64,000 bases of DNA from Gallionellaceae bacterium (GTDB taxonomy: Bacteria > Pseudomonadota > Gammaproteobacteria > Burkholderiales > Gallionellaceae), in the NCBI GenBank assembly GCA_009773615.1, contig WSYA01000002.1:1-64000 (forward strand). Reading direction: 5' to 3'. Of the stretch, positions 28,740-39,445 are shown in pieces (the first letter of the stretch is position 1; every line of letters starts with the position of its first letter). The position numbers and the translations under genes were made by a program. Below the pieces are notes generated by a model. The model did no database searches, was not told where the DNA came from, and saw only the letters and a list, made by a program, of their open reading frames with translations.

Positions 28740-29816
28740 TCAGATCAAACCCATCGCCACCAGCGCGATGAACGCTGCGAACAACACGAAGTGGCTGATA
28801 CCTTCGATGGCGTTCGTTTCACCGTCATGCAAGTTGTTCATCACGGTGAGGAAGGTGAGCAACAACATACCCCCTTGTATCGGGGTCAGTGCCATGATGA
28901 TGCGCTCGCCATTGAACAGCGCGATGGCCTCGATCACGGGCAATGTGAGCAACACGGTAGCGAGTGAGGCGCCCAACGCGATGTTGACGGTGGTCTGCAT
29001 GCGGTTGCTTTGAGCAGCACGCAGCGCGGTAAGTATCTCGGGGCTGGCGGAAATCAACGCGACCAAGACGGCGGGGATGGACTTGGGTAGGCTGCTACCA
29101 GCGAGTCCGGCATCCAGCAATACTGACAACACTTCCGATAGCAAGCCGACCAGCACGATCGCGCCCAGCATGATGCCGACGTGAAGACTGTTCGGACTGT
29201 GCGCTTCATCGTGCGCCTCCTCATCCGTAGCGCTCGAATACTCGAAGAAGGTGCGATGCTCTACAGTCTGTAAGCGTAGAAAGCCCATATACATCACCGC
29301 CATGATGCCGATAGAGAAGATAGAGTAGATGTGCCATTTATCATCAGGCACAAAATCGGGAATGAACATGCCAACGCCGATGGCGACCAACAACATGGCG
29401 ATGAACGAGTTGCCCGAATCGACGTTGTACTTACTGCTGCCGTGTTTCATTCCGCCCACGATGGCGGCCAATCCCAAGATGCCGTTGATGTCGAACATCA
29501 CGGCGGCGAACACGGTGTCGCGTGCCAGCGTCGGGTTTGGTTCGCCCATCAGCAACACCACCAAGATGACGACTTCCACCGATACGGCTGCGATGGTGAG
29601 GATGAGCGTGCCATACGGTTCGCCAAAACGCACCGCCAATACTTCGGCATGGTGCGCGATGCGGAACGCGACGCCGATGATGGCCGCGAGGATTACCAGC
29701 AGCAATCCCCATAGCGCCATGCCACCGTGTTCGACTGCGCCGTGTTCAAGCGCAAAGCCCAGTCCGAGGACGAGGAGAGCGATAGCGATGGGGAATTCTG
29801 ATTTGAGATATTTCAT
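28740..29816 (-). CDS. chaA: Calcium/sodium:proton antiporter of the ChaA/CAX family
   Basis: A 358-residue inner-membrane protein with about ten helices. The two signature repeats of cation/proton exchangers are visible: GEPYGTLILTIAAVSVEVVIL in the first half and ISASPEILTALRAAQSN with TTVNIALGASLATVLLTLP in the second. A histidine/acidic loop (TDEEAHDEAHSP) lies between the halves. It exports Ca2+ or Na+/K+ in exchange for protons. It begins 9 nt after folA, so it is the third gene of a thyA-folA-chaA transcript. Confidence 0.9.
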   Translation of the reverse strand: MKYLKSEFPIAIALLVLGLGFALEHGAVEHGGMALWGLLLVILAAIIGVAFRIAHHAEVLAVRFGEPYGTLILTIAAVSVEVVILVVLLMGEPNPTLARDTVFAAVMFDINGILGLAAIVGGMKHGSSKYNVDSGNSFIAMLLVAIGVGMFIPDFVPDDKWHIYSIFSIGIMAVMYMGFLRLQTVEHRTFFEYSSATDEEAHDEAHSPNSLHVGIMLGAIVLVGLLSEVLSVLLDAGLAGSSLPKSIPAVLVALISASPEILTALRAAQSNRMQTTVNIALGASLATVLLTLPVIEAIALFNGERIIMALTPIQGGMLLLTFLTVMNNLHDGETNAIEGISHFVLFAAFIALVAMGLI

Positions 29817-29825
29817 GAGCTTTCC

Positions 29826-30311
29826 TTAACGGTGTTGATACGTGACGAAATGATAATTCAAAACTTGCGGTGTTTCCTGTGAGCGTACTTCGCGTGCAGT
29901 CTCTGTCCACTCGCTTTTATCGAATGCGGGGAAGTGCGCATCGCCTTCCACATCCTGCTGGATTTCAGTGATGTAGAGCGTGTCCGCGAGTAGCAAAGAT
30001 TGGGCGTAGATGTCTGCGCCGCCGACGATAAAAATCTCAGTGTCCCCGTCGCACGCCTTGATTGCATCGTGTAACGAATGCGCGATCAAGCAGCCTTCGA
30101 TTTTAAGATTTTTATCGCGCGTGACGACCACCGTGGTGCGTCCCGGCAGGGGCTTGCCGATGGAGTCGAACGTCTTGCGCCCCATGATCATGTGATGCCC
30201 CATGGTTAGTGCCTTGAAGTGCTTGAGGTCTTCGGAGCAGCGCCAGGGTAAGGTGTTGTTCACGCCGATGGTGCGGTTGCGCGCCATCGCGACGATAAGG
30301 GAAATACTCAT
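29826..30311 (-). CDS. folA: Dihydrofolate reductase
   Basis: A 161-residue NADPH-dependent enzyme regenerating tetrahydrofolate. Family marks: [19 protein letters not shown] at the N terminus, [35 protein letters not shown], and [14 protein letters not shown]. The length matches chromosomal DHFR (159 in E. coli). The start ATG overlaps the thyA stop in an ATGA, the common thyA-folA pairing: thymidylate synthase consumes methylene-THF to DHF and FolA recycles it. Confidence 0.97.
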   Translation of the reverse strand: MSISLIVAMARNRTIGVNNTLPWRCSEDLKHFKALTMGHHMIMGRKTFDSIGKPLPGRTTVVVTRDKNLKIEGCLIAHSLHDAIKACDGDTEIFIVGGADIYAQSLLLADTLYITEIQQDVEGDAHFPAFDKSEWTETAREVRSQETPQVLNYHFVTYQHR

Positions 30312-31102
30312 ACTGCGACGGCTGCCTTGATTGCCGGATGCGGGTCATAACCTTCCAGCGTGAAGTCTTCGAATTTGAACGCGAAGATGTCTTTCACATC
30401 CGGGTTGATCTTCATGGTCGGCAGCGCACGCGGTTCGCGCGACAGCTGTTCGCGTGTCTGCTCCATATGGTTCGAGTACAGATGCGCGTCGCCGAAGGTG
30501 TGCACGAAATCGCCCGCTTTGAGTCCGCACACCTGTGCCATCATCAGAGTGAGCAGCGCATAGCTGGCAATGTTGAACGGCACGCCGAGGAAGATGTCGG
30601 CGCTGCGCTGGTACAGCTGGCAGGAGAGCTTGCCGTCCGCCACGTAAAACTGAAAGAAAGCGTGGCAGGGCGCGAGCGCCATCTGGTCGAGTTCGCCCAC
30701 GTTCCAAGCCGAGACGATGATGCGGCGCGAGTCCGGGTTGTTCTTGATCTGATCGACGGCGATCTTGATCTGGTCGATCACGTGGCCGTCCACCGTTGCC
30801 CACGAGCGCCATTGCTTGCCGTACACCGGGCCCAGGTCGCCGTTCTCGTTCGCCCATTCATCCCAGATGCGTACGCCATTTTCTTTCAGGTATTTGATGT
30901 TGGTGTCGCCCTGCAAGAACCACAGCAGCTCGTGCACGATGGATTTCATATGGCACTTTTTGGTGGTGACCAGAGGAAAGCCATTTTCCAGATTGAAACG
31001 CATCTGGTGGCCGAACACGCTGATCGTGCCGGTTCCGGTGCGGTCGGATTTCTTGGTGCCGTGATCCAGCACGTGTTGCATGAGGTCTAGGTAGTTGCGC
31101 AT
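30308..31102 (-). CDS. thyA: Thymidylate synthase
   Basis: A 264-residue enzyme making dTMP from dUMP, the same length as E. coli ThyA when started at 31102 ([15 protein letters not shown]). Catalytic Cys lies in [12 protein letters not shown]. Other marks are [47 protein letters not shown] and the dUMP-binding [10 protein letters not shown]. The frame continues upstream to 31198 only through a CACAGAGACACAGAG repeat, which is not protein-like. Confidence 0.97.
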   Translation of the reverse strand: MRNYLDLMQHVLDHGTKKSDRTGTGTISVFGHQMRFNLENGFPLVTTKKCHMKSIVHELLWFLQGDTNIKYLKENGVRIWDEWANENGDLGPVYGKQWRSWATVDGHVIDQIKIAVDQIKNNPDSRRIIVSAWNVGELDQMALAPCHAFFQFYVADGKLSCQLYQRSADIFLGVPFNIASYALLTLMMAQVCGLKAGDFVHTFGDAHLYSNHMEQTREQLSREPRALPTMKINPDVKDIFAFKFEDFTLEGYDPHPAIKAAVAV

Positions 31103-31124
31103 GAATAACCCACAAAATCGATTA

Positions 31125-31247
31125 ACCACAGAGACACAGAGACACAGAGAAAATCTCAAAACAAAAAAACGTAGGGGGTTGGAGATGATATCAACCACAC
31201 TGTTGATGCAAAGAATGCTGTCTTGGTTTCCTCTGTGTCTCTGTGGT
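31125..31247. repeat. Inverted pair of CACAGAGACACAGAG arms
   Basis: ACCACAGAGACACAGAG at 31125-31141 is an exact inverted match of CTCTGTGTCTCTGTGGT at 31231-31247 (17 bp), separated by 89 bases. Each arm also contains an internal GAGACACAGAG tandem. It fills the space between divergent thyA and the aminopeptidase gene, where both promoters must lie. The motif has the look of a dispersed intergenic repeat. Confidence 0.7.
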
Positions 31248-31298
31248 GAAATGTTTTTTCAGCGATAATGACAAAAATCATCATTTATCGAGGACGTA

Positions 31299-32735
31299 AT
31301 GCTAGCACATTTGACCCTGACTCCCGTATTGCCAAAGAGCTTGACCGCGACGCACTTGCTGGTGTTGATGCCTAAATCCAAGGCCTTGCCCAAGGATGTG
31401 CCCAACGCCGAATTGCTCGCTGCGGTACTCAAACGCCGCGACATGAAGGTGGACGAATTGGCGAAATCTGCCGTCAGCGCCAGCGCGGAAAAAGGTTCGC
31501 TGGTGGCTTGGGCGATGCTGGATTTCGAACAGGATACGTTTGTGCAGCAAGTGCAGGTGCGCAAGGCGATGCAGTTGTTGCTGGAAGAACAGCCCAAGCA
31601 GATCACCATCGTGGTGCAAGGCGATGAGGCGCAGCGGCAACGCGCTGCCGAGTTGGGGGTGTACGGCGCGTGGGTGAACGGTGCTTTGCTGCCGGTACAT
31701 AAGAAGAAGGACGAACGCAAAGCACTGAAGAAGATTGAGCTGATCGGCTACGGCGGTAAGTTTGAAAATATCAAAGCGCAGGCGGAAGGTAATCTGCTGT
31801 GCCGCGCGTTGACGGTGTTGCCGCCGAATGAATTGACCCCGGCCATCTATCGCAACCGTATCGGCGAGTTGGCAAAAGAGCATGGATGGGCACACGAAGA
31901 GTTCGACTTGAAAAAACTGCGCAAGATGGGGGCGGGCGCATTCGTTGCCGTGGCGCAGGGCAGCGCGGATGACGATGCGGCCATCGTGCATCTCTCGTAT
32001 AAACATCCCAAGGCCAAGCAGGCTGTGGCGCTGGTGGGCAAGGGCATCTGCTTCGATACCGGCGGACACAACCTCAAGCCCGCGCGCTATATGCACAACA
32101 TGCACGAGGACATGAACGGCTCTGCTGTCGCGCTGGGTATTTTGCTAGCGGCTACGCAGAGCAAGCAGGCCGTGAATATCGACTGCTGGTTAGCGCTGGC
32201 GCAGAACCACATCAGCCCCAAAGCCTACAAGCAAAACGACATCGTCACCGCGTTGAACGGTACGACCATCGAGGTGATCCATACCGATGCGGAGGGGAGG
32301 ATGGTGTTGGCGGATACGCTCACGCTGGCCTCGCGCGCGAAACCGGACTTGATGATCGACTTCGCCACGCTCACCGGCAGCATGGCGACGGCGCTGGGTG
32401 CGCGTTACAGCGGCGTTTTCGCCACTAGTGACGAGTTGGCGCAGTTTGCCGTGAGCATAGGAAAACAAAGCGGCGAGCGTCTATGTACTTTTCCGCAGGA
32501 TGAAGATTACGAGCCCGCACTCGACTCCAAAGTGGCCGACATCAAACAATGCACGCTGGACGGCGATGCCGACCATATTCTCGCTACGCGCTTCTTAAAA
32601 CGCTTCGTCGAAAAAGACGTGCCGTGGCTGCACGTCGATCTTTCCGCCAGCCGTTGCGAAGGGGGGTTGGGGGCTGTAGCTAGCGAGGTGACAGGGTTCG
32701 GTGTGGCTTGGGGATTGGGGATGCTGCAAAAATGA
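31299..32735 (+). CDS. M17-family leucyl aminopeptidase-like protein
   Basis: A 478-residue metallopeptidase preceded by GAGGA. The C-terminal catalytic half shows GKGICFDTGGHNLKP (metal-binding Asp and Lys region), VIHTDAEGRMVLADTL (two acidic ligands and Arg) and FATLTGSMATALG. Where canonical PepA has a KxDMGG-type metal loop, this has MHEDMNGSAVALG, so one metal-ligand motif is altered in context though the Asp is kept. The N-terminal half is a divergent macrodomain-like region. It removes N-terminal residues from peptides in the cytoplasm. Its stop overlaps a 48-codon membrane-protein gene. Confidence 0.88.
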   Translation: MLAHLTLTPVLPKSLTATHLLVLMPKSKALPKDVPNAELLAAVLKRRDMKVDELAKSAVSASAEKGSLVAWAMLDFEQDTFVQQVQVRKAMQLLLEEQPKQITIVVQGDEAQRQRAAELGVYGAWVNGALLPVHKKKDERKALKKIELIGYGGKFENIKAQAEGNLLCRALTVLPPNELTPAIYRNRIGELAKEHGWAHEEFDLKKLRKMGAGAFVAVAQGSADDDAAIVHLSYKHPKAKQAVALVGKGICFDTGGHNLKPARYMHNMHEDMNGSAVALGILLAATQSKQAVNIDCWLALAQNHISPKAYKQNDIVTALNGTTIEVIHTDAEGRMVLADTLTLASRAKPDLMIDFATLTGSMATALGARYSGVFATSDELAQFAVSIGKQSGERLCTFPQDEDYEPALDSKVADIKQCTLDGDADHILATRFLKRFVEKDVPWLHVDLSASRCEGGLGAVASEVTGFGVAWGLGMLQK

Positions 32736-32878
32736 TGCTGCCTAATCTATCAAAACTCAAACCGAATTTTTTACCGCAATGGTTGTTCTGGTTGTTGCTT
32801 GTATCGGGCGGTGTGGTTGCGTTGTGCGTGGTTGTGATCGGATTGTGGGTCGTGTTCACGCAAGTGGATTTTATGTGA
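32732..32878 (+). CDS. 48-residue single-pass membrane protein
   Basis: ATG at 32732 overlaps the aminopeptidase stop in ATGA, giving 48 codons to TGA at 32876-32878. A polar, proline-containing N terminus (MMLPNLSKLKPNFLPQ) precedes one strong hydrophobic helix (WLFWLLLVSGGVVALCVVVIGLWVVF). The overlap and the very hydrophobic reading frame suggest a real gene. No family recognised. It converges with the next gene 3 nt away. Confidence 0.55.
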   Translation: MMLPNLSKLKPNFLPQWLFWLLLVSGGVVALCVVVIGLWVVFTQVDFM

Positions 32879-32881
32879 TGT

Positions 32882-33298
32882 CTATTGCACTGCGAATGCC
32901 ACGACCGCATAGCGCGCGAATTTTCCAATCATCATGAACAGCGCCGCGTAGAGAGGATTCAGCCGCAGCCATCCCGCCGCGACACACAGCGCATCGCCGA
33001 TGAGCGGCGCCCATGCAAGCAGCAAGGCGGGCGTGCCATAACGCCGTACTTTCTCCACATGATTGAGCTGCTGCGTCATCGGCAGCATCCAGCCCATGCC
33101 GAACGAGATCATTCCGCCCAGCGTGTTGCCGAGTGTGCCGAGTAACAGCGCGGGCCAGAACAATTCGGGATGGAGTTTTAATACGCCGATCAGCACCAAC
33201 TCCGAGCCGCCCGGCAACAGTGTGGCACCGAGCAGGCTGGAGAGGAACAGACCCCAGAGGCTGAGGTCGTCGCTGAAGAAGTGGGTGAGGGTGTCCAT
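32882..33298 (-). CDS. YqaA/DedA-like small membrane protein
   Basis: A 138-residue inner-membrane protein. LLGATLLPGGSELVLIGV and LLGTLGNTLGGMISFGMGW, followed by RRYGTPALLLAWAPLIGDALCVAAGWLRL and MMIGKFARYAVVAF, match the YqaA branch of the DedA/SNARE-associated (VTT) superfamily. These proteins have reentrant loops and are linked to lipid flipping. About 140 residues is normal for the YqaA branch. Confidence 0.85.
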   Translation of the reverse strand: MDTLTHFFSDDLSLWGLFLSSLLGATLLPGGSELVLIGVLKLHPELFWPALLLGTLGNTLGGMISFGMGWMLPMTQQLNHVEKVRRYGTPALLLAWAPLIGDALCVAAGWLRLNPLYAALFMMIGKFARYAVVAFAVQ

Positions 33299-33309
33299 GG
33301 ATGTAGGTG

Positions 33310-33440
33310 GGTTAGCGTAGCGTTAACCAATGACTTGGCCTTCGTTTTTTGACGGCTTAGTCAGATGGCTATGCAAAGCTACCCGACATTTGTCGCGGTC
33401 ACTTTTAGGTCGGGTTACGCCCGATGGGCTAACCCGACCT
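33310..33440. repeat. Pair of REP-like palindromes downstream of lpdA
   Basis: GGTTAGCGTAGCGTTAACC at 33310-33328 is a near-perfect palindrome. AGGTCGGGTTA (33407-33417) is matched by TAACCCGACCT (33430-33440). Both share the GGGTTA/TAACCC core with the element at 35218-35299, a common REP-like type. Confidence 0.6.
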
Positions 33441-33450
33441 ATGGCTTTAA

Positions 33451-35205
<1,755 letters not shown>

Positions 35206-35217
35206 ATTCACTCCAGT

Positions 35218-35299
35218 TGTAGGTTGGGTCGAGCGTAGCGATACCCAACATGAATGCTGCGAAAAATTGATGGGTATCGCTATGCTCAACCCATCCTAC
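35218..35299. repeat. REP-like inverted pair between proA and lpdA
   Basis: TGTAGGTTGGGTCGAGCGTA continuing to 35247 is mirrored by 35271-35299 (TGGGTATCGCTATGCTCAAC onward). The two arms of about 28 bases differ at a few positions and are separated by some 23 bases. They lie in the 102-nt gap between proA and lpdA, 12 nt upstream of the lpdA start, so the lpdA promoter or leader must overlap them. Confidence 0.7.
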
Positions 35300-35307
35300 G
35301 AAAGCTG

Positions 35308-36567
35308 CTAAACCCTGATTTGCCCGCTACCCAATACAATATATTTCTGCGACGTTAATCCTTCCAGACCGACCGGGCCGCGCGCATGAATCTTGTCGGT
35401 GGAGATGCCGATCTCCGCGCCCAAGCCGTACTCGAAGCCGTCGGCAAAACGCGTCGAGGCGTTCACCATCACGCTGGCCGAATCCACTTCGCGCAGAAAG
35501 CGCATCGCCTTGGTGTAGTTCTCGGTCACGATGCTGTCGGTGTGCTGCGAGCTGTAGGTGTTGATGTGCGCGATGGCTTCGTCGAGGTCGGCGACCACGC
35601 GGATGCTCAGGATGGGCGCGAGATATTCGGTGCGCCAGTCTTCTTCGGTGGCCGCTTTCATCTGCGTGACCAGTTTGCGCGATGCATCATCACCGCGCAA
35701 TTCCACGCCCTTTTCGCGATAGATGTCGCACAGTAGCGGCAGCACTCTCATCGCGACACTCGCGTTGACCAGCAAAGTCTCCATCGCGTTGCACACGCCA
35801 TAGCGATGCGTCTTGGCGTTGTCGGCGATGAGGATGGCTTTTTCAAGATTGGCCTCGTCGTCGATGTACACATGGCAGATGCCGTCCAGATGCTTGATGA
35901 CCGGCACCTTGGCTTCGTCCGAAATGCGTGCGATCAAACCCTTGCCGCCGCGCGGCACGATCACGTCCACATATTCTTTCATGGTGATGAGTTCGCCCAC
36001 GGCGGCGCGGTCGGTGGTGTTGACTACCTGCACTGCTGTTTCAGGCAAGCCCGCAGCCTTGAGCCCCGCGTGAACGCAAGCCGCGATGGCTTGGTTGGAA
36101 TGGATGGCTTCGGAGCCGCCGCGCAGAATTGCCGCATTGCCGGATTTTAAGCACAAACCTGCGGCGTCCGCCGTCACGTTGGGGCGCGATTCGTAGATGA
36201 TGCCGATGACTCCGAGCGGCACGCGCATTTTGCCGACTTGAATGCCGGAAGGCCGGTATTTCATGTCGCTGATCTCACCGATGGGGTCGGGCAGGGCGGC
36301 GATCTGGCGTAAGCCTTCGGCCATGCCGTTCACGGCTTTTCCGGTAAGCGTGAGCCTGTCCACCGATGCGGCGTCCAACCCGTTGGCTTTCGCGGCGTCT
36401 ACATCTTTCTCATTGGCTGCGATGAGTTTCGCGCTGTCCAGCAGGATGGCATCCGCGATGGCGTTAAGCGCATAGTTTTTTATGGACGTATCGGCTTGCG
36501 CCATCACGCGCGATGCGGCGCGGGCTTGCTGCCCGACGGATTTCATGTATTGCTTGATATCTTCCAT
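35308..36567 (-). CDS. proA: Gamma-glutamyl phosphate reductase
   Basis: A 419-residue NADPH enzyme of proline synthesis, converting gamma-glutamyl phosphate to glutamate semialdehyde. Marks: [36 protein letters not shown] (NADP region), the catalytic Cys in [12 protein letters not shown], and [18 protein letters not shown] with [15 protein letters not shown] near the end. It starts at 36567 (MEDIKQYM); E. coli ProA has 417 residues. proB is not adjacent. Confidence 0.96.
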   Translation of the reverse strand: MEDIKQYMKSVGQQARAASRVMAQADTSIKNYALNAIADAILLDSAKLIAANEKDVDAAKANGLDAASVDRLTLTGKAVNGMAEGLRQIAALPDPIGEISDMKYRPSGIQVGKMRVPLGVIGIIYESRPNVTADAAGLCLKSGNAAILRGGSEAIHSNQAIAACVHAGLKAAGLPETAVQVVNTTDRAAVGELITMKEYVDVIVPRGGKGLIARISDEAKVPVIKHLDGICHVYIDDEANLEKAILIADNAKTHRYGVCNAMETLLVNASVAMRVLPLLCDIYREKGVELRGDDASRKLVTQMKAATEEDWRTEYLAPILSIRVVADLDEAIAHINTYSSQHTDSIVTENYTKAMRFLREVDSASVMVNASTRFADGFEYGLGAEIGISTDKIHARGPVGLEGLTSQKYIVLGSGQIRV

Positions 36568-36657
36568 GATGATTCCAGTGTTGCGAGTAGCGCGCATTTT
36601 AGCATCCCGCTTGCGATAGAATGCGCACCTTATTCAACCTCCCGTTCGCGGTGAGTG

Positions 36658-36691
36658 TTTTTCGTTCATCCGCCTTTGGGTGAACGAAAAA
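36658..36691 (+). promoter_or_regulatory. Perfect hairpin in the trpC leader
   Basis: TTTTTCGTTCA (36658-36668) and TGAACGAAAAA (36681-36691) form an 11-bp perfect stem with a 12-nt loop, ending 21 nt before the trpC ATG. There is no U-tract after it, so it is not a simple terminator. It could affect trpC translation or be the remnant of a repeat. Confidence 0.5.
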
Positions 36692-36712
36692 TGTATCGAA
36701 CCGCCATTAACT

Positions 36713-37507
36713 ATGTCCGACATTCTGAAAAAAATCCTTGCGGTCAAAGCACAAGAAGTCGCCGCCGCAAAAATCGTCAAGCCACTGCCGCAATTGCGTA
36801 CCGAGGCAGAACGGGCGGCACCCGTTCGGGGCTTTGTCGGTGCGATTCGTCAAAAAATTGTGGCAGGACAATCTGCCGTTATTGCCGAAATCAAGAAAGC
36901 CAGCCCGAGCAAAGGCGTGATCCGTGCCGATTTTCGTCCGGCGCAGATCGCGCTCAGCTATGCGCAACACGGTGCGGCATGTTTATCGGTGTTGACCGAC
37001 GAGCAATTTTTTCAGGGCAGTGAGCAATACCTGAAGCAGGCGCGCGCGGCATGCGAGCTGCCCGTGCTGCGCAAAGATTTCATGGTGGACGAATACCAAA
37101 TCTATCAGGCAAGGGCGATGGGGGCGGATGCCATCTTGCTCATCGCGGCTGCGCTGACGCTCAAACAGATGCAGGCATTCGAGGCGCTGGCACATCAGCT
37201 TGGTATGGCGGTTCTGGTCGAGGTGCATGACGGCGAGGAGTTGGATGTCGCGCTGCAATTGACCACTCCGCTGATCGGCATCAACAACCGCAACCTGCGC
37301 ACTTTCGAGGTAACGTTGCAAACAACGCTGGGTCTGCTGCCGCGTATCCCGAGCGACCGCATTGTCGTCACCGAGAGCGGCATCTTTACCAGCGACGATG
37401 TGAAAATGATGCGCGACCGGCAAGTAAGCAGTTTCCTCGTGGGTGAGGCGTTCATGCGCGCTGACGATCCCGGCATCGAACTGGCTCGCGTTTTTACCCC
37501 CATCTGA
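36713..37507 (+). CDS. trpC: Indole-3-glycerol phosphate synthase
   Basis: A 264-residue TIM-barrel enzyme of tryptophan synthesis ([20 protein letters not shown] start). Marks: [19 protein letters not shown] with the catalytic Lys and Glu region, [59 protein letters not shown] and [11 protein letters not shown]. It is intact. In many betaproteobacteria trpC follows trpE-trpG-trpD; here it is preceded by divergent proA and followed by a porin, so it stands alone. An unusual hairpin precedes the start. Confidence 0.96.
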   Translation: MSDILKKILAVKAQEVAAAKIVKPLPQLRTEAERAAPVRGFVGAIRQKIVAGQSAVIAEIKKASPSKGVIRADFRPAQIALSYAQHGAACLSVLTDEQFFQGSEQYLKQARAACELPVLRKDFMVDEYQIYQARAMGADAILLIAAALTLKQMQAFEALAHQLGMAVLVEVHDGEELDVALQLTTPLIGINNRNLRTFEVTLQTTLGLLPRIPSDRIVVTESGIFTSDDVKMMRDRQVSSFLVGEAFMRADDPGIELARVFTPI

Positions 37508-37716
37508 TTTTTTCTTTAGCACAGATTCATTACAAAATGATGACTATGCGCAGCGTTGTTGCGCAATTGAGACGTTTGCGTGAAATTTTTGTTACAAGCC
37601 CGGTTTGGAATTTTTTATTGGCATAATTCACCCCGAATTCTCACTCGAGGGGATTTTGATTCCGTGGGCTGCGAGCCGATGAAACCAACATTAACGTTTT
37701 TAAGGAGTTTATAAAG

Positions 37717-38778
37717 ATGCAAAAGAAAATTATCGCTTTGGCTATCGCTGCAATCGTTTCCGCGCCAGCGTTCGCCGACAATGCAAACATGACTGTGTAC
37801 GGCAAGGCAATTTTGAACATAGAGTCTGTTTCCAATGACAAGTCGACTCTTAGCCAAGCTATGCGTGTGCAAACCAATGCTTCCCGTTTTGGCGTGAAGG
37901 GTAGCGAAGATTTGGGCGACGGTATGAAGGCTTGGTTTCAATACGAAGTGCAAATCGATGCCGATGGCAATGCCGGTAACGGTGCAGGTAACGGCACTCG
38001 TAACACAGGTGTGGGTATCGACGCCGGCTTCGGCACGGTAATGATGGGTATGTGGGACACCCCATTTAAACTGGCACACAACAAGATTGAACTGTTCGAC
38101 AACACTACAGTGTTCAGTGCAGTTAACTTGATTGGTCGCGCAGGCGGTACAGCAGCAAGCTACATCACACGCAAAAGCAATGTTGTTCAATACTGGTCTC
38201 CATCATTGGGTGGCGTGAAGGTGAACGTTTCTTACAGCCCGGATGAAGGTACTTCAGCAGGTGCTGCGACAACGCAGGGTTCTAACAAGAGCCAAACATC
38301 TCTGTCTGCTACTTATGATGACCATGATAGTGGCATCTACGTGTCGGCTGCTTTTGAAAACCGTCCGGATGCTTCCGTTAAAGCAACTACTGACAGTGCA
38401 GCGCGTTTGGTTGCCCGTTACTCCCTCGGCGATTTCTGGATTGGCGCGACAGTAGAAAGCATCAAAGTGAATACATCCGCTACTGCTAGCTATAATCAGT
38501 CTAACTCTGAGTTGGTTGGTTCGTACAAGCTGGGAGCAAGCACGATTGCACTTAGCTATGCCAAGGCTGGTAATACAGCTACATCAGCGACTGGTGCAAA
38601 CCAAGTATCTTTGCGTTATGGTATGAATTTGTCTAAACGTACAGAATTGTTTGCTGCTTACACATCTCTCAAGAATGATACGGCTGGCGCATACGGCTTT
38701 AGCACGGGCACCACATTCGGTACTAATGCCGGTTCTACGCAATCTGCAACTGGTTTGGGTGTGATTCACTCTTTCTAA
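37717..38778 (+). CDS. General porin of the betaproteobacterial (Gram_neg_porin) type
   Basis: A 353-residue trimeric outer-membrane channel. AAGGAG precedes the ATG by 10 nt. The signal peptide is MQKKIIALAIAAIVSAPAFA. Typical start of the barrel: NMTVYGKAILNIES, then RFGVKGSEDLGDGMKAWFQYE. The constriction-loop region includes GFGTVMMGMWDTPFK, and the C terminus is GLGVIHSF with the terminal Phe. GCATAAT with an upstream TG at 37619-37627 may be an extended -10 element. The codon usage (GCT, GGT, AAA) is less GC-biased than in other genes, as expected for a very highly expressed protein. A terminator follows. Confidence 0.93.
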   Translation: MQKKIIALAIAAIVSAPAFADNANMTVYGKAILNIESVSNDKSTLSQAMRVQTNASRFGVKGSEDLGDGMKAWFQYEVQIDADGNAGNGAGNGTRNTGVGIDAGFGTVMMGMWDTPFKLAHNKIELFDNTTVFSAVNLIGRAGGTAASYITRKSNVVQYWSPSLGGVKVNVSYSPDEGTSAGAATTQGSNKSQTSLSATYDDHDSGIYVSAAFENRPDASVKATTDSAARLVARYSLGDFWIGATVESIKVNTSATASYNQSNSELVGSYKLGASTIALSYAKAGNTATSATGANQVSLRYGMNLSKRTELFAAYTSLKNDTAGAYGFSTGTTFGTNAGSTQSATGLGVIHSF

Positions 38779-38816
38779 TTGAACGCCCTCCTTGCGGGGG
38801 TAGGCAATCGGAAGTT

Positions 38817-38848
38817 AAAACGGGCACCTTCGGGTGCCCGTTTTATTT
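38817..38848 (+). terminator. Rho-independent terminator of the porin gene
   Basis: AAAACGGGCACC and GGGTGCCCGTTTTA pair around a short TTC loop, followed by a T-rich tract. It is 38 nt after the stop codon. Confidence 0.9.
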
Positions 38849-38912
38849 GACGGTCGGTTTGTAATTCTCTACATTGCACATCCGTTGTGATTCTATTTTT
38901 TTGGGGGGCAAT

Positions 38913-39173
38913 ATGCCTACTATCTCAATTTTCTATGGGATCATGATTAAGATGTACTGGGACGAGCACGCGCCCCCTCATTTTCATGCAGAGTATGCGG
39001 GCATCGAGGCCGTAGTGAATATTCAAACGCTGGAAGTTACTAAAGGTAAGCTACCGCGTGGTGCTGCTATTCTGGTTAAGGAATGGGCGATGCAACACAG
39101 AGAAGAATTGATGGAGGATTGGAATCTATGCGAAAAATTACAAACGCCCAACAAAATAGCGCCACTGGAATAA
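38913..39173 (+). CDS. DUF4160 protein
   Basis: An 86-residue protein (MPTISIFYGIMIKMYWDEH). GGGGGGCA precedes the ATG at 38913. The DUF4160 marks are the HAPPHFHAEYAG segment and the end [10 protein letters not shown], with WAMQHREELMEDW. Function unknown; these genes are regularly paired with a DUF2442 gene and have been proposed as toxin-antitoxin-like. Here the DUF2442 gene overlaps it by 46 nt. Confidence 0.88.
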   Translation: MPTISIFYGIMIKMYWDEHAPPHFHAEYAGIEAVVNIQTLEVTKGKLPRGAAILVKEWAMQHREELMEDWNLCEKLQTPNKIAPLE

Positions 39174-39445
39174 CAACACAGGTTCCTTGGCGAGTATGCA
39201 AAGTAGAGGCGCTAGCCGCGTTCAGGTTTTATGTGCAGTTTGAAGACGGCACGGATGGCATCGTCGATTTGGCTCGATTTTTAGAACAGGATTGCGGTGT
39301 GTTCAAGATGTTGCGCAATGTGGAAACATTCAACGCGGTCTATATAGAGCACGGCGCAGTGACGTGGCCGGGTGGGCTCGATCTGGCACCGGACAGGATG
39401 CATGATGAGCTACAAAATGCAGATGTTTATGTTGTTGGGAGATGA
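39128..39445 (+). CDS. DUF2442 protein
   Basis: A 105-residue protein started at 39128 with GAGG about 10 nt upstream; the longer frame to 39083 is inside the DUF4160 gene. DUF2442 marks are [26 protein letters not shown], then [31 protein letters not shown]. The family is small and of unknown role. It is coupled to DUF4160 upstream and by an ATGA overlap to coq7 downstream, so all three are probably co-translated. Confidence 0.88.
   Translation: MRKITNAQQNSATGITTQVPWRVCKVEALAAFRFYVQFEDGTDGIVDLARFLEQDCGVFKMLRNVETFNAVYIEHGAVTWPGGLDLAPDRMHDELQNADVYVVGR

Noticed and set aside
31103-31198. N-terminal extension of thyA
   Set aside because: The extra frame translates the CACAGAGACACAGAG repeat (CLCVSVV), and the internal ATG gives exactly the usual length.
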